Below, in pieces: positions 17,928 to 26,816 of a stretch of DNA of 64,000 nt. The translations under genes were made by a program, and so were the position numbers. Source of the stretch: Amycolatopsis mongoliensis (GTDB lineage: Bacteria > Actinomycetota > Actinomycetes > Mycobacteriales > Pseudonocardiaceae); the NCBI RefSeq assembly GCF_030285665.1, contig NZ_CP127295.1:1240001-1304000 (forward strand), given 5' to 3'. Under the pieces are notes generated by a model, which was given only the letters and a program-made list of their open reading frames with translations, was not told the origin of the DNA and ran no database searches. Position 1 is the stretch's first letter, and every line of letters starts with the position of its first letter.

Positions 17928-18641
17928 TCAGGTGAGCCAGAAGAGGGTCAGGGCCGAGACGGTGAACAGCACCACGGCCACGCCCGCGCCCACGGCCGGG
18001 GCACCGTTGCGGCGGTCCGCGACGCGCTGAGCCAGAATCGCCAAGATCGCCGCCAGCGGGTGGCCGATCAGGAGCGCCGCGCCCGGGCCCGGTGCGCCGG
18101 TGTACAGGTCGATCCCCGCCACCGCGAGGACTCCGATCGCCAGGACCGCGAGGCCGGCCGCGAGGGAGCCCGTGAATCCGCGCCACCAGCGGCCGCCCTG
18201 CTTCGCCGGTTCGGCCGGTTCGCTCGCGCTGGGGTCGGGATCGGGGTCGGCCGAAGAGGTTTCGGCCGGCTCGAGGCGCTCGGGTTCGACACGTTCTTGG
18301 GGGGCGGTGTCCGCCTCGGCCAGGCCAGGTTCGGCAGCCAGCGGTTCGGTCTGCTGCTGCGAAACCGTCCCCGCTTCGGCCACGCCGGATCCGGCAGCCA
18401 ACGGCTCAGTCTGCTGCGAAACCGTCCCCACCTCGGCCACGCCAGATTCGGCAGCCGGCGGCTCAGTCTGCCGCGAAGCTCTCTCCCCCTCGGCCACACC
18501 GCGGCCAGCCACCGGCTCGGCCCGCTCCGCCGTGCGCGCCTCGGGCCCACCTGATCCGGCCGGGGCCGCGGCTTTCTCGGCTTTCGGCGCGCCGGCGGGC
18601 AGGGGCAGCGTTGCCAGTTCGTCGGTGTCCGGTGAAGCCAC
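17928..18641 (-). CDS. Membrane protein with imperfect 20-residue tandem repeats
   Basis: 237 residues from GTG 18641, with GGAGGGAAA directly upstream. The first half is Ala/Glu/Pro-rich and contains three tandem copies of about 20 residues (QTEPLAAGSGVAEAGTVSQQ and relatives); the second half has two to three hydrophobic spans (SLAAGLAVLAIGVLAVAGI, GAALLIGHPLAAILAILA, VGAGVAVVLFTVSALTLFW). No family is recognised. Rv3209, a Thr/Pro-rich membrane protein, sits in the comparable Mtb block, but similarity is not evident. Confidence 0.7.
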   Translation of the reverse strand: MASPDTDELATLPLPAGAPKAEKAAAPAGSGGPEARTAERAEPVAGRGVAEGERASRQTEPPAAESGVAEVGTVSQQTEPLAAGSGVAEAGTVSQQQTEPLAAEPGLAEADTAPQERVEPERLEPAETSSADPDPDPSASEPAEPAKQGGRWWRGFTGSLAAGLAVLAIGVLAVAGIDLYTGAPGPGAALLIGHPLAAILAILAQRVADRRNGAPAVGAGVAVVLFTVSALTLFWLT

Positions 18642-18653
18642 TTTCCCTCCCTG

Positions 18654-19505
18654 TCAGGGCGCGAGCAGGTCCCACGGCTGCATCTGCGGGGCCGCTTCCT
18701 GCCCCTCTTTGCAGCTCGGCCTGAAGTCGCACCAGGCGCAACGGCGGTCCGGGCGAGCGGGGAACAGCACGTCTTCGTCACCGCCCGCCTCCAGGGTATC
18801 CGTGGCCAGCCGGAGGTCTCCGGCGGTCTCGTCGGCGCGTTGCAGGTGCCTCCGCAAGCTCTCCGGCGTGTGCTCGGCCGCCGCGATCGTGCCGGTCGGG
18901 AGGTGGTGCAGCTCCACCGTCGTGCACGGCATCCGCAGCGTCCGCGCCGCCGCCACCGCGTACAGCGCCAGCGCCTGCGACGCGCGGGCCTCGTACTCGT
19001 CCGGCGGCCGGCGTCCCGTCTTGTAGTCCACGATCACGAGGGAGCCGTCACGGGCGTCGATCCGGTCCGCGCGGCCCTCGATGATCATCGACGGCCGCTC
19101 CCCCGGCTCCGGGCTGACCGGCGCCGACACCCACCGCTCGAGCCCGACCGGGTCGTGGCTGACGTCGTTGTCCTCGACGTAGTCCGCCACCCACCCCTTG
19201 GCCCGCGCCCGGTAGCGCGCCGCCTGCTCCTCGCTCTCGAAGCCCGCGTCCTTCCAGAACTCCGCCACCAGCGCCACCGCCCGCTGCGGCACCCGCTTGA
19301 GCACCGGCAGGTCGAACAACGCCCGCAGCGCGTTGTGCACCACCGCGCCGAGCGTGCTGTGCGCCCACGGCCCCGTGCGCTGCGGGGTCGGCCGTTCGAG
19401 GTACGCGAGCCGGTACCGGCGCGGGCAGTCGTCGAAGGTGGCCAGCCGCGCCGGCGACACCTTCGTGAGCCGCACCGGTTGCGCGACGCCGAAGTCGAAC
19501 CCCAT
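18654..19505 (-). CDS. RecB-family PD-(D/E)XK exonuclease
   Basis: 283 residues. The N-terminus LSPARLATFDDCPRRYRLAY-type motif (Q/S..R....CP..Y), the core GRADRID...SLVIVDYKTGRRP (D-x10-15-DYKTG) and a C-terminal cysteine pattern CAWCDFRPSC identify a Cas4/AddB-like nuclease of the RecB family with a likely Fe-S cluster (first Cys in DDCPRRY). It probably processes DNA ends. AAGGAG at proper distance fixes ATG 19505. It ends 13 bases before the repeat-protein gene start. Confidence 0.9.
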   Translation of the reverse strand: MGFDFGVAQPVRLTKVSPARLATFDDCPRRYRLAYLERPTPQRTGPWAHSTLGAVVHNALRALFDLPVLKRVPQRAVALVAEFWKDAGFESEEQAARYRARAKGWVADYVEDNDVSHDPVGLERWVSAPVSPEPGERPSMIIEGRADRIDARDGSLVIVDYKTGRRPPDEYEARASQALALYAVAAARTLRMPCTTVELHHLPTGTIAAAEHTPESLRRHLQRADETAGDLRLATDTLEAGGDEDVLFPARPDRRCAWCDFRPSCKEGQEAAPQMQPWDLLAP

Positions 19506-19567
19506 CTGCTCCTTCACGGCGCCCACGCTACGCACCACCACCGACACTTTCCGCGCCGGACCCGGAA

Positions 19568-19622
19568 GTCCGTGAATGGCACATTGAGGGACTCTGAGTC
19601 CCTCAATGTGCCATTCACGGAC
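19568..19622. terminator. Perfect 27-base-arm hairpin after the rhamnosidase gene
   Basis: Arms 19568-19594 and 19596-19622 are perfectly complementary around one base (contains GTGAATGGCACATTGAGGG). It sits 5 bases past the rhamnosidase stop and is nearly identical in sequence to the hairpin at 35190-35240, showing a repeated terminator family. Confidence 0.8.
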
Positions 19623-19627
19623 CTTCG

Positions 19628-22105
19628 CTAGCGCACCACCAGGACCGTGTGCGTTCCGGAGCCGACCGGCAGCGAGCCACCGGCCGCGGCCCGCGTCGGC
19701 CGCCCGTCGAGCAGCACCAGCTTTCCGGCCGGGACCACCAGCGAGCCGGATGTCCCCCGCGGAGCCGTCACCGTCAGCGAAAACACCGAACCCTGCTGAG
19801 TCCACGAAGCCGACAACGCGCCCTTCGGCGTCGGCACCGCTCCGCGCGCCCACGAAACGGAACCCGGGTGCGGCGAAACCGTCCACGTCGCGAAGCCCGG
19901 CGAGGTCGGCGAGACACCCAGCAACTCGTTCGTCAAAGCAGGCACGACGCCGGTCGACCAGCCGTGCGCGGCCGACGTGTACCCCTGCTCGTAGTGCGAG
20001 CCGCCGTCGCCGATGCCTTCCCACGCCGTGATCCCCGGGTCGTGCGTGGTCATCCAGCCGTACATCCGCTTGATCTGGTCGATCGCCGACGCCGCCTGCC
20101 CGGTCCGGAACCGCGCCTGGATCTCCGGGAACGACGTGAACGCGTACACGCGCTTCGTCCCGTCGGAGACGAGAGTGTCGTTGTCCATGAAGGGATTCCC
20201 GTAGGGCAACGCCCCGGCCGCGAGCCGCGCCAGCGCGGAAGTGGCCTGCGACGGCGAAGCGATGCCGGCCACGATCGCCTGGCTGTTGCCGTCCTGGCCG
20301 TGGCGGACCGCGCCCGTCCCCGAGTCGAGGTAAGCCCCCGCCGCCGGGTCCCACAGGTACTGGTTCACCGCCGCCGCGACGCCTGAGGCGCGCGAAAGCC
20401 ACCGATCCGCGTCAGCAGCGTGGCCCGTCGCCCGCGCCAGGCCCGCCGCGCCCTGCAGCGCCCGGACGTACAACGCGTTGTAGTACGTCACTTCGCCCGT
20501 ACGCGGCAGGAACGCGTAGTCGCCGTAGCCGCTGGTGCCGTTGAGCCCCTTCGCGAGCAACCCGCGCGAATCGGTGACCGACGGATACCACGCGTCAAGC
20601 GTCTTCACGAGGTGCGAGTAGTACGAAGCCGCGTACGCGGTGTCGCCCGTGTAGAGCACGTAGTCCCAGCTCGACGTCACCCACCAGAGCGGATAGTCGA
20701 ACAGCGGCAGCGTGTAGTTGTTGATCGACGCGGGCGGGATCCAGCCGTCCGCCCGCTGGTGGTCGGCCAGATCGGCGAGGACGTTGCGAGCCGCGGTGCC
20801 GTCCTGGTGGGTCAGGTATTCGGTCAGCCCGGACACCGCGACGTCGCCGACGTACGGGTCCCGGTCCCGCTTCGCGCCGTCGTGCAGCACCAGTTTCCCG
20901 TCCAGCGAGGGCGAGAACGCGCCGCGCGGGTCCACATCGGACTCGCGGAACGTGTCCATGCCCAGCTCGTTCGTGTAGGACGCGGCGTACCAGTACTGGT
21001 TGAGCTGCTCGTCGGACGACTCGAACCAGCCGCGGTAGCTGCCCGGCGTGCCGAGGAACGGCGTGAAGTCGAGCGAGACACCGCTGATGCGCACCTCACC
21101 GGAAGGCTGGGCCAGCGGCGCGTCCGACGCGAGCGCGTCGAGGCTGATCCGCAGGTAGCGGAAGCCGTGCAGGCCGTCCGCGCACACCTGTGTGCCGCTT
21201 TGGCAGCCCTTCGTGTCCCGCCAGACCGTCGGCGTCGCCGGCACGGCGTACTGGTCGCTCCCCGGCCCGCCGGAGAAGTCCGACCGCGTGAAGTCGGAGC
21301 GTTCGCCCAGGTACTGCTGGGTTTCCGAGAACGACAGCCGGACGCCCGGCCGGTTCGCCGACGCGCCCGCGAAGGCGATCTTCGGATACCCGGCGACGAC
21401 CTTGCCGAAGTCCACCACCGCGACCGGCACCGGCGGATCGGCGACCAGGCCGGGCCAGACCTCGTTGACGCGGCTGAACTCGCCCGACGGTGTGTTCTGC
21501 GCCTTCGTCACGGTGATCCGGACCTGCGCGGTCGTCACCGGCCGGTCGAACGCGACAGCGCGCTGGACGGCGGTGTTGCCGCTCACCGAAGCCGCGACGC
21601 GCCACGCGCCGGCGTCCAGCACCTCCACGGTGTAGTCCTGCGGCACACCGTCCACACTGGACAGAACCGTGACGCCGGGGAGCGCGACCGGCGTGGCCGA
21701 GGTGATGGTCAGGACGTCCGGGTAGGCGCCGATCGTGTCGTCGTTCCAGAAGGTGTCCGGGTTGCCGTCGACGGCGTTGCCGGGCGCGTACGTCCGCGGC
21801 TGGCCGTTCCCGCCGTTGTTCGGCGCGTGGAACGACGACGCGTCCGCGGTGGTCCCCGCGGGCCAGGCCGGTTTCGGCGGCGGCGCCTGCCGCTTGAACG
21901 TCGTGACGCCCCGCCCGAGCAGGCCGTCCGGGTTCGTGACGTCGCCGGTGGTCGACAGCACCTTCACCGGCCGCACGTCCCGGCTCGACGGCGCGACGAC
22001 GTACTTGTGCCAGCTCGGGCCGGGCAGGGCGGTCGCCGCCGGCGCCGCGATCACCCCGCTCGCCACCAGGACCGTGACCGGCAGGATTGCTCTGAGCCAC
22101 TTCAT
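19628..22105 (-). CDS. Secreted alpha-L-rhamnosidase-like glycoside hydrolase (GH78)
   Basis: 825 residues. A signal peptide (MKWLRAILPVTVLVASGVIAAPAATA) is followed by a discoidin/F5-8-like carbohydrate-binding region (PRTYAPGNAVDGNPDTFWND), then beta-sandwich and (alpha/alpha)6 catalytic domains with FRESDVDPRGAFSP, HDGAKRDRDPYVGD and WWVTSSWDYVLYTGD, and a C-terminal beta domain. It likely releases rhamnose from plant or microbial polymers outside the cell. GGAGG five bases before ATG 22105 fixes the start. A LacI-type operator lies 20 bases upstream, so sugar-dependent repression is likely. Exact linkage specificity is unknown. Confidence 0.85.
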   Translation of the reverse strand: MKWLRAILPVTVLVASGVIAAPAATALPGPSWHKYVVAPSSRDVRPVKVLSTTGDVTNPDGLLGRGVTTFKRQAPPPKPAWPAGTTADASSFHAPNNGGNGQPRTYAPGNAVDGNPDTFWNDDTIGAYPDVLTITSATPVALPGVTVLSSVDGVPQDYTVEVLDAGAWRVAASVSGNTAVQRAVAFDRPVTTAQVRITVTKAQNTPSGEFSRVNEVWPGLVADPPVPVAVVDFGKVVAGYPKIAFAGASANRPGVRLSFSETQQYLGERSDFTRSDFSGGPGSDQYAVPATPTVWRDTKGCQSGTQVCADGLHGFRYLRISLDALASDAPLAQPSGEVRISGVSLDFTPFLGTPGSYRGWFESSDEQLNQYWYAASYTNELGMDTFRESDVDPRGAFSPSLDGKLVLHDGAKRDRDPYVGDVAVSGLTEYLTHQDGTAARNVLADLADHQRADGWIPPASINNYTLPLFDYPLWWVTSSWDYVLYTGDTAYAASYYSHLVKTLDAWYPSVTDSRGLLAKGLNGTSGYGDYAFLPRTGEVTYYNALYVRALQGAAGLARATGHAADADRWLSRASGVAAAVNQYLWDPAAGAYLDSGTGAVRHGQDGNSQAIVAGIASPSQATSALARLAAGALPYGNPFMDNDTLVSDGTKRVYAFTSFPEIQARFRTGQAASAIDQIKRMYGWMTTHDPGITAWEGIGDGGSHYEQGYTSAAHGWSTGVVPALTNELLGVSPTSPGFATWTVSPHPGSVSWARGAVPTPKGALSASWTQQGSVFSLTVTAPRGTSGSLVVPAGKLVLLDGRPTRAAAGGSLPVGSGTHTVLVVR

Positions 22106-22124
22106 CGAGGCCTCCGCAAGGCGT

Positions 22125-22138
22125 TTGAATCGTTTCAA
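22125..22138. promoter_or_regulatory. LacI-family operator upstream of rhamnosidase
   Basis: TTGAATCGTTTCAA is a near-perfect dyad with the central CG typical of LacI-family sites, 20 bases before the rhamnosidase start. No lacI-type gene is in the window, so the repressor is encoded elsewhere. Confidence 0.65.
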
Positions 22139-22230
22139 CCGCTGGGTTGGGATCCAATCTGCGCGAGGCGTGCCAACGATGTCAACGAAGCCGGCGGTTC
22201 CTGTCCGGCAGGACAACCCGAAAGGCGGGG

Positions 22231-22860
22231 TCAGCTGCCGCCGGCGATGAAGCCGCGCACGGAGTTCGCGACGAGCTCCACGGCGATGGCCGCGAGCAGC
22301 AGACCGGCCACCTTGGCCAGCAGCGTGATGCCGCTTTCCTTGATCAGCCGGATGACCACGCCGGAGTACCGCATGCAGATGTAGATGACGAAGTGGGTCA
22401 TCACGATCGCCAGCGCCAGCGCGATGTACGCGCCGACGTGGCCGTCGGCCTGCCGGACGAACACGATGGTCGCGGCGATCGCGCCGGGCCCGGCCAGCAG
22501 CGGCGTGCCGAGCGGCACGAGGGCGACGTTGACGTCCTCGCCGGCCGCCTCGGGCTCGTGCCCGCCGCCGGTGAGCAGCTGCAGCGCGATGAGCAGGAGC
22601 AGCAGGCCGCCGGCGCCCTGGAGCGCGGGGATGCCGATGCCGAGGTAGGCCAGGATCGCCTGGCCGGCGACCGCGAACAGGCTGATGACCAGCAACGACA
22701 CCAGGACGGCCTGCCGGGCGGCACGTGCCCGCGTCGCCACCGGCTTGCGGCCGACCAGGCTGAGGAACACCGGCACCGTGCCGGGCGGGTCCATGATGAC
22801 GACCAGGGTGATCGTCGCGCTCATGAAGAGCTTCGCGTCGAAGAAGTCGGCGATCGCCAT
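22231..22860 (-). CDS. MarC family integral membrane protein
   Basis: 209 residues with six predicted spans. The family signatures IMDPPGTVPVFLSL and PLGTPLLAGPGAIAATIVF are both present. MarC proteins are inner-membrane proteins of uncertain transport function (the link to multidrug resistance was withdrawn). It begins one base after the PHP-domain gene ends, so the two form an operon. Confidence 0.93.
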   Translation of the reverse strand: MAIADFFDAKLFMSATITLVVIMDPPGTVPVFLSLVGRKPVATRARAARQAVLVSLLVISLFAVAGQAILAYLGIGIPALQGAGGLLLLLIALQLLTGGGHEPEAAGEDVNVALVPLGTPLLAGPGAIAATIVFVRQADGHVGAYIALALAIVMTHFVIYICMRYSGVVIRLIKESGITLLAKVAGLLLAAIAVELVANSVRGFIAGGS

Positions 22861-22861
22861 C

Positions 22862-23734
22862 TCAGCCCTTCACGACCTGAAACCCCGTCGCACGCGAAGT
22901 GAGTTCCTCGAACTGCCCGGGGTCGGTGGTGCATTCGCCGAGCGCGATCGTCTTGTTGGTGCCGTGGTAGTCGCTGGACCCGGTGACGAGCAGGCCGAGC
23001 TCGCCGGCCAGCGCGCGGGTGCGGGCCCGCGTCGGCGCGTCGTGGTTCGGGTGGTCGGCCTCGACGCCGGTGAGCCCGCGCGCGGCCAGCTCGGCGAGGG
23101 TGTCCTCGCTGATGGTGGCACCGCGGCTGAAGGCGAAGGGGTGCGCGACGACCGTGACGCCCCCGGCCGCGGCGATCATGTCAATGGCTTCCTCGACCGG
23201 CGTGTCGCGGCGGGCGACGTAGTAGCCGCGGCGTGGGCTGAGGTAGTCGGCGAAGGCCTCGTCGACGGACTTGACCAGCCCGGCCCGGACCAGCGCCTGG
23301 GCCAGGTGCGGGCGCCCGGGCGGGGAGTCCTCGGGGAGCAGGCCGAAGATCTCGTCGGCGTCGACCGGGAGGCCGTCGGCGGCCATCCGCTCGGCCATCC
23401 GGCGCAGCCGCGTGCGGCGCTCGACGCGCAGCCGGGTCTGCTCGGTGACGACGGGCTCGGACGTCGGGTCGAAGAGGTAGGCCAGCAGGTGGACGCTGAT
23501 CTGGCGGCCGGTCTCGGGGTCGATCGAGACGGTGGAGAGCTCGGCGCCGGGGACCAGCGTCAGCCCTGGTGGGATGGCCGCGGTGGCCGGGGCCCAGCCC
23601 GCGGTGGTGTCGTGGTCGGTGATCGCGACGGCGTCGAGCCCGGCTCTCGCGGCCGCGGCGACGAGCCCGGCCGGCGTGTCGGTGCCGTCGGAAGCGGTGG
23701 AATGGGCGTGCAGGTCGATGCGCATCGTGTCCAT
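22862..23734 (-). CDS. PHP-domain metallophosphoesterase (nucleoside 3',5'-bisphosphate phosphatase-like)
   Basis: 290 residues. Metal ligands of the PHP fold are visible: IDLHAHSTASDG, ITDHDTTAGW, VPGAELST, VVAHPF and TGSSDYHG. The domain layout matches TrpH/YciV-type phosphatases that hydrolyse 3',5'-bisphosphonucleotides (such as pAp) or RNA 5' ends. Start ATG 23734 or the MRIDLH start at 23725. Upstream of and co-transcribed with marC. Confidence 0.9.
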   Translation of the reverse strand: MDTMRIDLHAHSTASDGTDTPAGLVAAAARAGLDAVAITDHDTTAGWAPATAAIPPGLTLVPGAELSTVSIDPETGRQISVHLLAYLFDPTSEPVVTEQTRLRVERRTRLRRMAERMAADGLPVDADEIFGLLPEDSPPGRPHLAQALVRAGLVKSVDEAFADYLSPRRGYYVARRDTPVEEAIDMIAAAGGVTVVAHPFAFSRGATISEDTLAELAARGLTGVEADHPNHDAPTRARTRALAGELGLLVTGSSDYHGTNKTIALGECTTDPGQFEELTSRATGFQVVKG

Positions 23735-23773
23735 TGTCGACGATGCGCTACGTCACACGTGCGGCGGGAGGAC

Positions 23774-24334
23774 TCAGCCGACGGGCTTCTTGCCGCGGGC
23801 GGCCCGCTGGGCCTTGATCATCGAGAAGCGCTCGGCCTGCTTCTGCTTGTCGCCGAAGACCAGCTCCGAGATCGTGTCGTAGAACTCTTCGGGCCGCGGC
23901 AGGTAGTCGATGCGGTTGAGGGCCTGGATCTGGCCGGCCGACTCGACGACCATCGTCCCGTAGCCCATCATGCGCCCGGTGGCGGTGCGCACGTAGCTGA
24001 GGTCGGTGACCTTGCTGATGGGCATCATCAGCACCTTGGTCGTGAACACCCCGGTGGTCATGACGAACCGCTTGTCGGTGACCACCAGCCGCTCGACCCA
24101 CCACTCCATCACCACGTAGGCGAACCGCAGGACGACGAGCAGCGCGACGTACCAGAGGATGTTCTGGCCGATGTACAGCGCCGGTGGCAGCAGGTAGGAC
24201 ACCAGGACGCAGACGGCCAGCAGCGCGGCCGCTTCGAAGGTGTCCCACAGCAGCACCGCCCAGTGGCGGCGGATCCGGATGACCCGTCGCTCGGTGTCGA
24301 GGAGGTACTCGTCGGGGTCGCGAGGCGCGAACAT
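23774..24334 (-). CDS. PH domain (bPH2-type) membrane protein
   Basis: 186 residues. A short N-terminus, two membrane spans (FEAAALLAVCVLVSYLL and ILWYVALLVVLRFAYVVM) and then a bacterial pleckstrin-homology-like domain (VTDKRFVMTTGVFTTKVLMMPISKVTDLSY). Such proteins are membrane-associated and of unknown function in actinobacteria. C-terminal tail is basic. It is monocistronic, between the PHP operon and a small membrane protein. Confidence 0.85.
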   Translation of the reverse strand: MFAPRDPDEYLLDTERRVIRIRRHWAVLLWDTFEAAALLAVCVLVSYLLPPALYIGQNILWYVALLVVLRFAYVVMEWWVERLVVTDKRFVMTTGVFTTKVLMMPISKVTDLSYVRTATGRMMGYGTMVVESAGQIQALNRIDYLPRPEEFYDTISELVFGDKQKQAERFSMIKAQRAARGKKPVG

Positions 24335-24355
24335 GGTTCGAGGGTAGCCCCGCGA

Positions 24356-24520
24356 TCAGCCCTTGAACACGTTGCTGACGAAGGTGATCACCGATTCGGC
24401 CGAGCTGCGCAGGAAGTCGACGATGTTGCCGACAAGGCCCGCGGCCTGACCGGGCTGGGCAATGACGAAGAACAGCACCAACGCGATACCGGCGAGGCCC
24501 GCAATCTTCTTCACGTTCAC
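24356..24520 (-). CDS. Small (54-residue) membrane protein
   Basis: From GTG 24520 the product is VNVKKIAGLAGIALVLFF..., one hydrophobic span followed by an amphipathic stretch (GNIVDFLRSSAESVITFVSN). It could be a signal-anchored peptide or a cleaved secreted peptide (…AQPGQAAG). A GGGATTTG upstream is a weak ribosome site. No family name can be given; similar short proteins beside the PH-domain gene are common in this group by recollection. Confidence 0.6.
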   Translation of the reverse strand: MNVKKIAGLAGIALVLFFVIAQPGQAAGLVGNIVDFLRSSAESVITFVSNVFKG

Positions 24521-24715
24521 CGCGATCAAATCCCGTCTCTTACGGTGACACCGGACAACAGTACAAATTCTGACTTTTACGTTGTACCGCACTGAACAGG
24601 CGCACGGGAGGTAAGTCCCGCGCTCGGGTCAGCGCGCGGTCCGAAGTGTACCGTATGGCTACTCTCCGTGTACAGGACATCCGTTTTCAAGTCGATCACG
24701 TCTACCCTTCGGGAC

Positions 24716-25129
24716 ATGGACGGCCTCACCAGCACCACGATCCGCTGCGTCGGCGGCATCGCGTTCGATCCAGCCGGCCGCTTGCTGCTCATCCGGCGGG
24801 CGAATGACCCCGGTTCGGGGCAATGGTCTCTGCCGGGTGGCCGAGTCGAACCGGGCGAAACGGACAAAGAGGCGGTCGTTCGGGAGCTTTTCGAGGAGAC
24901 CGGGCTCGACGTGATTCCCGGCACATTGATCGGGACGGTGACCCGCGGGCCGTACGAAATCCACGACTACGCCTGCTCGGTGACGGGCGGGGCCCTCACG
25001 GCGGGTGACGACGCTTCGGAGGCGCGCTGGTCCGATGCGGCAGACCTGTCGGCCCTGGAGGCCGCGGGAGAACTGGTGGACCTCCTTTATGTCACGCTCC
25101 GCGACTGGAAAGCGCTACCTCGGGCTTGA
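24716..25129 (+). CDS. NUDIX hydrolase
   Basis: 137 residues with a complete Nudix box, G-x5-E-x7-RE-x2-EE-x-G, in the region [20 protein letters not shown]. This family removes phosphate from nucleoside diphosphates linked to other groups, for instance oxidised nucleotides or ADP-sugars; the substrate cannot be deduced. ATG 24716 is preferred to an upstream in-frame start because the family begins with the [15 protein letters not shown] strand. Its 123-base upstream region holds an inverted pair GTACAA/TTGTAC (24561-24587). Confidence 0.9.
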   Translation: MDGLTSTTIRCVGGIAFDPAGRLLLIRRANDPGSGQWSLPGGRVEPGETDKEAVVRELFEETGLDVIPGTLIGTVTRGPYEIHDYACSVTGGALTAGDDASEARWSDAADLSALEAAGELVDLLYVTLRDWKALPRA

Positions 25130-25138
25130 TAAGCGGCC

Positions 25139-25213
25139 GACCGGCGTGTTTTCGGGGTCGACACGCGTGATCGAGCGGCCGACACGCGTGATCGGAGGGT
25201 CGACACGGCCGGT
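25139..25213. repeat. 21-base direct repeats, about 3.5 copies
   Basis: Units start at 25139, 25160, 25181 and 25202, exactly 21 bases apart. The middle two share GACACGCGTGATCG; the first is GACCGGCGTGTTTTCG and the last is truncated (GACACGG). They fill the gap between the convergent NUDIX and DUF2332 genes. Confidence 0.7.
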
Positions 25214-26305
25214 TCACAGCGGCAGCCAGGTCATCCGCTGCCCGTGCGGTGCGGTCCGCGCCAAGGCGTGCGCCTCCGCCTTCCCGTCCTCCCACCGCAC
25301 GACGCCCAGCGTCGCCAGGCCGTCGCCCACGAGGTCCGAGCGCCCGGGCAGCACCGTCTCGAGGCCGGCGCCGTAGAACTCCTCAGAGACCCACCACAGC
25401 GGCCGTGAGGCCGCCAGGTCGGCCAGCTTCGCGACGAACTCCGCACGCCGCTCGGCCGGGAAGTACGCCAGCGCGTGGCTCGTCACCACCACCAGCGGCC
25501 CGTCCAGCGTGGCGGCCGCGGAGCCGACGTCGTCGACGCCGTCCCCGGCGATGAGGCGAGGGCGGTGCTTCGCCTGCTCGGCCGCCGCCGTGCGCAGGAG
25601 CCTGATGCGGTCGGGCTGGTCGGCCCAGACGCACGCCTCCAGCCACGCCAGCTCGTCCTCGTCCGAGAGGTCCACCGGGGCCCGGTCGAGCCCGGCCCGG
25701 TCCGTGATCGCCAGCTTCTTCGGCAGCTTCGGCGCCACCGCGCCGGGAGCCAGGTCGAGCGCGCAGTGCAGCCCGACCGGGGTCTTCGCCGGCCCCGCCG
25801 TCAGCTGCTCGCCGCCGTCGCACTGGTAGCGGTAGCCGAAGCGGTCGAGGCCCAGCAGCAGCCCCGCGCTGCAGCCGACCTCCAGCAGCGCGACCTTGCC
25901 GCCCGCCTCCTTCGCCGCCCGCGCCACGCCCGGGTACAGCAGCGCCGCCCGGCGGACCTCGTTCGTCTGCGTGTACCGCGAGGAGATCAGGGCACGGGCC
26001 TTGTCCGCCCGCTCCAGCAGGAACGACCGGAACAGCGGCCAGGTCTCCGAATCGACGCCGTCGAAGCCGCCCAGCGACGGGTAGTACCGCGAAAGCGGGT
26101 GGATGGGGTCGGCCTGCACCAGCCGGTGTGCCGTCGCCATCAGCAGCGTCGCGCGCACCTCGCCGTCGCGGGCGGCCGACAGCAGGCCCGCCACGTCGTC
26201 GTCCGCCGCCGCCTGCAGCGCCAGGTGCTCGTACAGCGGCGAGACCCCGCGGGCCTCGACTTCCGCGAACGTGCGCAGTACGTCCTTGATCCGGTCCAGG
26301 TCCAT
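25214..26305 (-). CDS. DUF2332 family protein
   Basis: 363 residues. Conserved blocks SPLYEHLALQAAADDDVAGLL, PSLGG, TNEVRRAALLYPGV and EVGCSAGLLLGLDRFGY match DUF2332. The last block resembles a SAM-binding motif and the domain is classed with methyltransferase-like folds, so a methyltransferase activity is possible but unproven. It is 7 bases downstream of the MaoC gene and probably shares its transcript. Confidence 0.88.
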   Translation of the reverse strand: MDLDRIKDVLRTFAEVEARGVSPLYEHLALQAAADDDVAGLLSAARDGEVRATLLMATAHRLVQADPIHPLSRYYPSLGGFDGVDSETWPLFRSFLLERADKARALISSRYTQTNEVRRAALLYPGVARAAKEAGGKVALLEVGCSAGLLLGLDRFGYRYQCDGGEQLTAGPAKTPVGLHCALDLAPGAVAPKLPKKLAITDRAGLDRAPVDLSDEDELAWLEACVWADQPDRIRLLRTAAAEQAKHRPRLIAGDGVDDVGSAAATLDGPLVVVTSHALAYFPAERRAEFVAKLADLAASRPLWWVSEEFYGAGLETVLPGRSDLVGDGLATLGVVRWEDGKAEAHALARTAPHGQRMTWLPL

Positions 26306-26312
26306 CAGAGCC

Positions 26313-26816
26313 TCATTCGTGCGGCACCGGCCGGCCCGGTTGCTCCCCGCCCCGAGTTTCCCCGTAGGAGCGCTTCGGCACCATCACCTTCCGCCGGAAG
26401 GTGCACACGATCAGGCCATCCTGCTTGTAACCGCGCGTCTCGACGTACACGACGCCGCGGTCGTCCTTGGACTTCGACGGCGTCTTGTCCAGCACCTCGG
26501 TCTCGCCGTAGATGGTGTCGCCGTGGAAGGTCGGCTTGACGTGCTTGAGCGACTCGACCTCGAGGTTCGCGATGGCCTTGCCGGAGACGTCGGGCACGGA
26601 CATGCCCAGCAGCAGCGAATAGATGTAGTTCCCCACCACGACGTTCTTGCCGAAGTCGGTCGTCTCTTCGGCGTAGTGCGAGTCCAGGTGCAGCGGGTGG
26701 TGGTTCATGGTGATCAGGCAGAACAGGTGGTCGTCGTACTCGGTGACCGTTTTGCCCGGCCAGTGCTTGTAGACCGCACCGACCTCGAACTCCTCGTAGT
26801 ACCGACCGAACTGCAC
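26313..26816 (-). CDS. MaoC-like hot-dog dehydratase
   Basis: 167 residues starting at GTG 26816 after AGGAGAGACGA. The hot-dog fold hydratase pattern is clear: MNHHPLHLDSHYAEETTDFGKNVVVGNYIY (substrate loop with D and H) and HGDTIYGETEVLD. Similar to Rv2499c-type MaoC dehydratases that act on short branched acyl-CoAs. No other branched-chain degradation genes adjoin it, but an acyl-CoA dehydrogenase lies at 40522. Possible (3-methyl)glutaconyl- or mesaconyl-type substrate, uncertain. Confidence 0.87.
   Translation of the reverse strand: MQFGRYYEEFEVGAVYKHWPGKTVTEYDDHLFCLITMNHHPLHLDSHYAEETTDFGKNVVVGNYIYSLLLGMSVPDVSGKAIANLEVESLKHVKPTFHGDTIYGETEVLDKTPSKSKDDRGVVYVETRGYKQDGLIVCTFRRKVMVPKRSYGETRGGEQPGRPVPHE

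Noticed and set aside
14749..18186. 1145-residue open frame on the minus strand
   Set aside because: It is antisense to the helicase and propeller genes, is Arg/Ala/Gly-rich without family motifs, and arises from high-GC codon bias.
20420..22384. 654-residue open frame on the plus strand
   Set aside because: Antisense to the signal-peptide-bearing rhamnosidase, which has clear domains and a ribosome site.
25092..25295. 67-residue minus-strand frame with HACRPLD-like repeats
   Set aside because: It follows from the 21-base DNA repeats, which are a multiple of three; it overlaps two real genes' ends.
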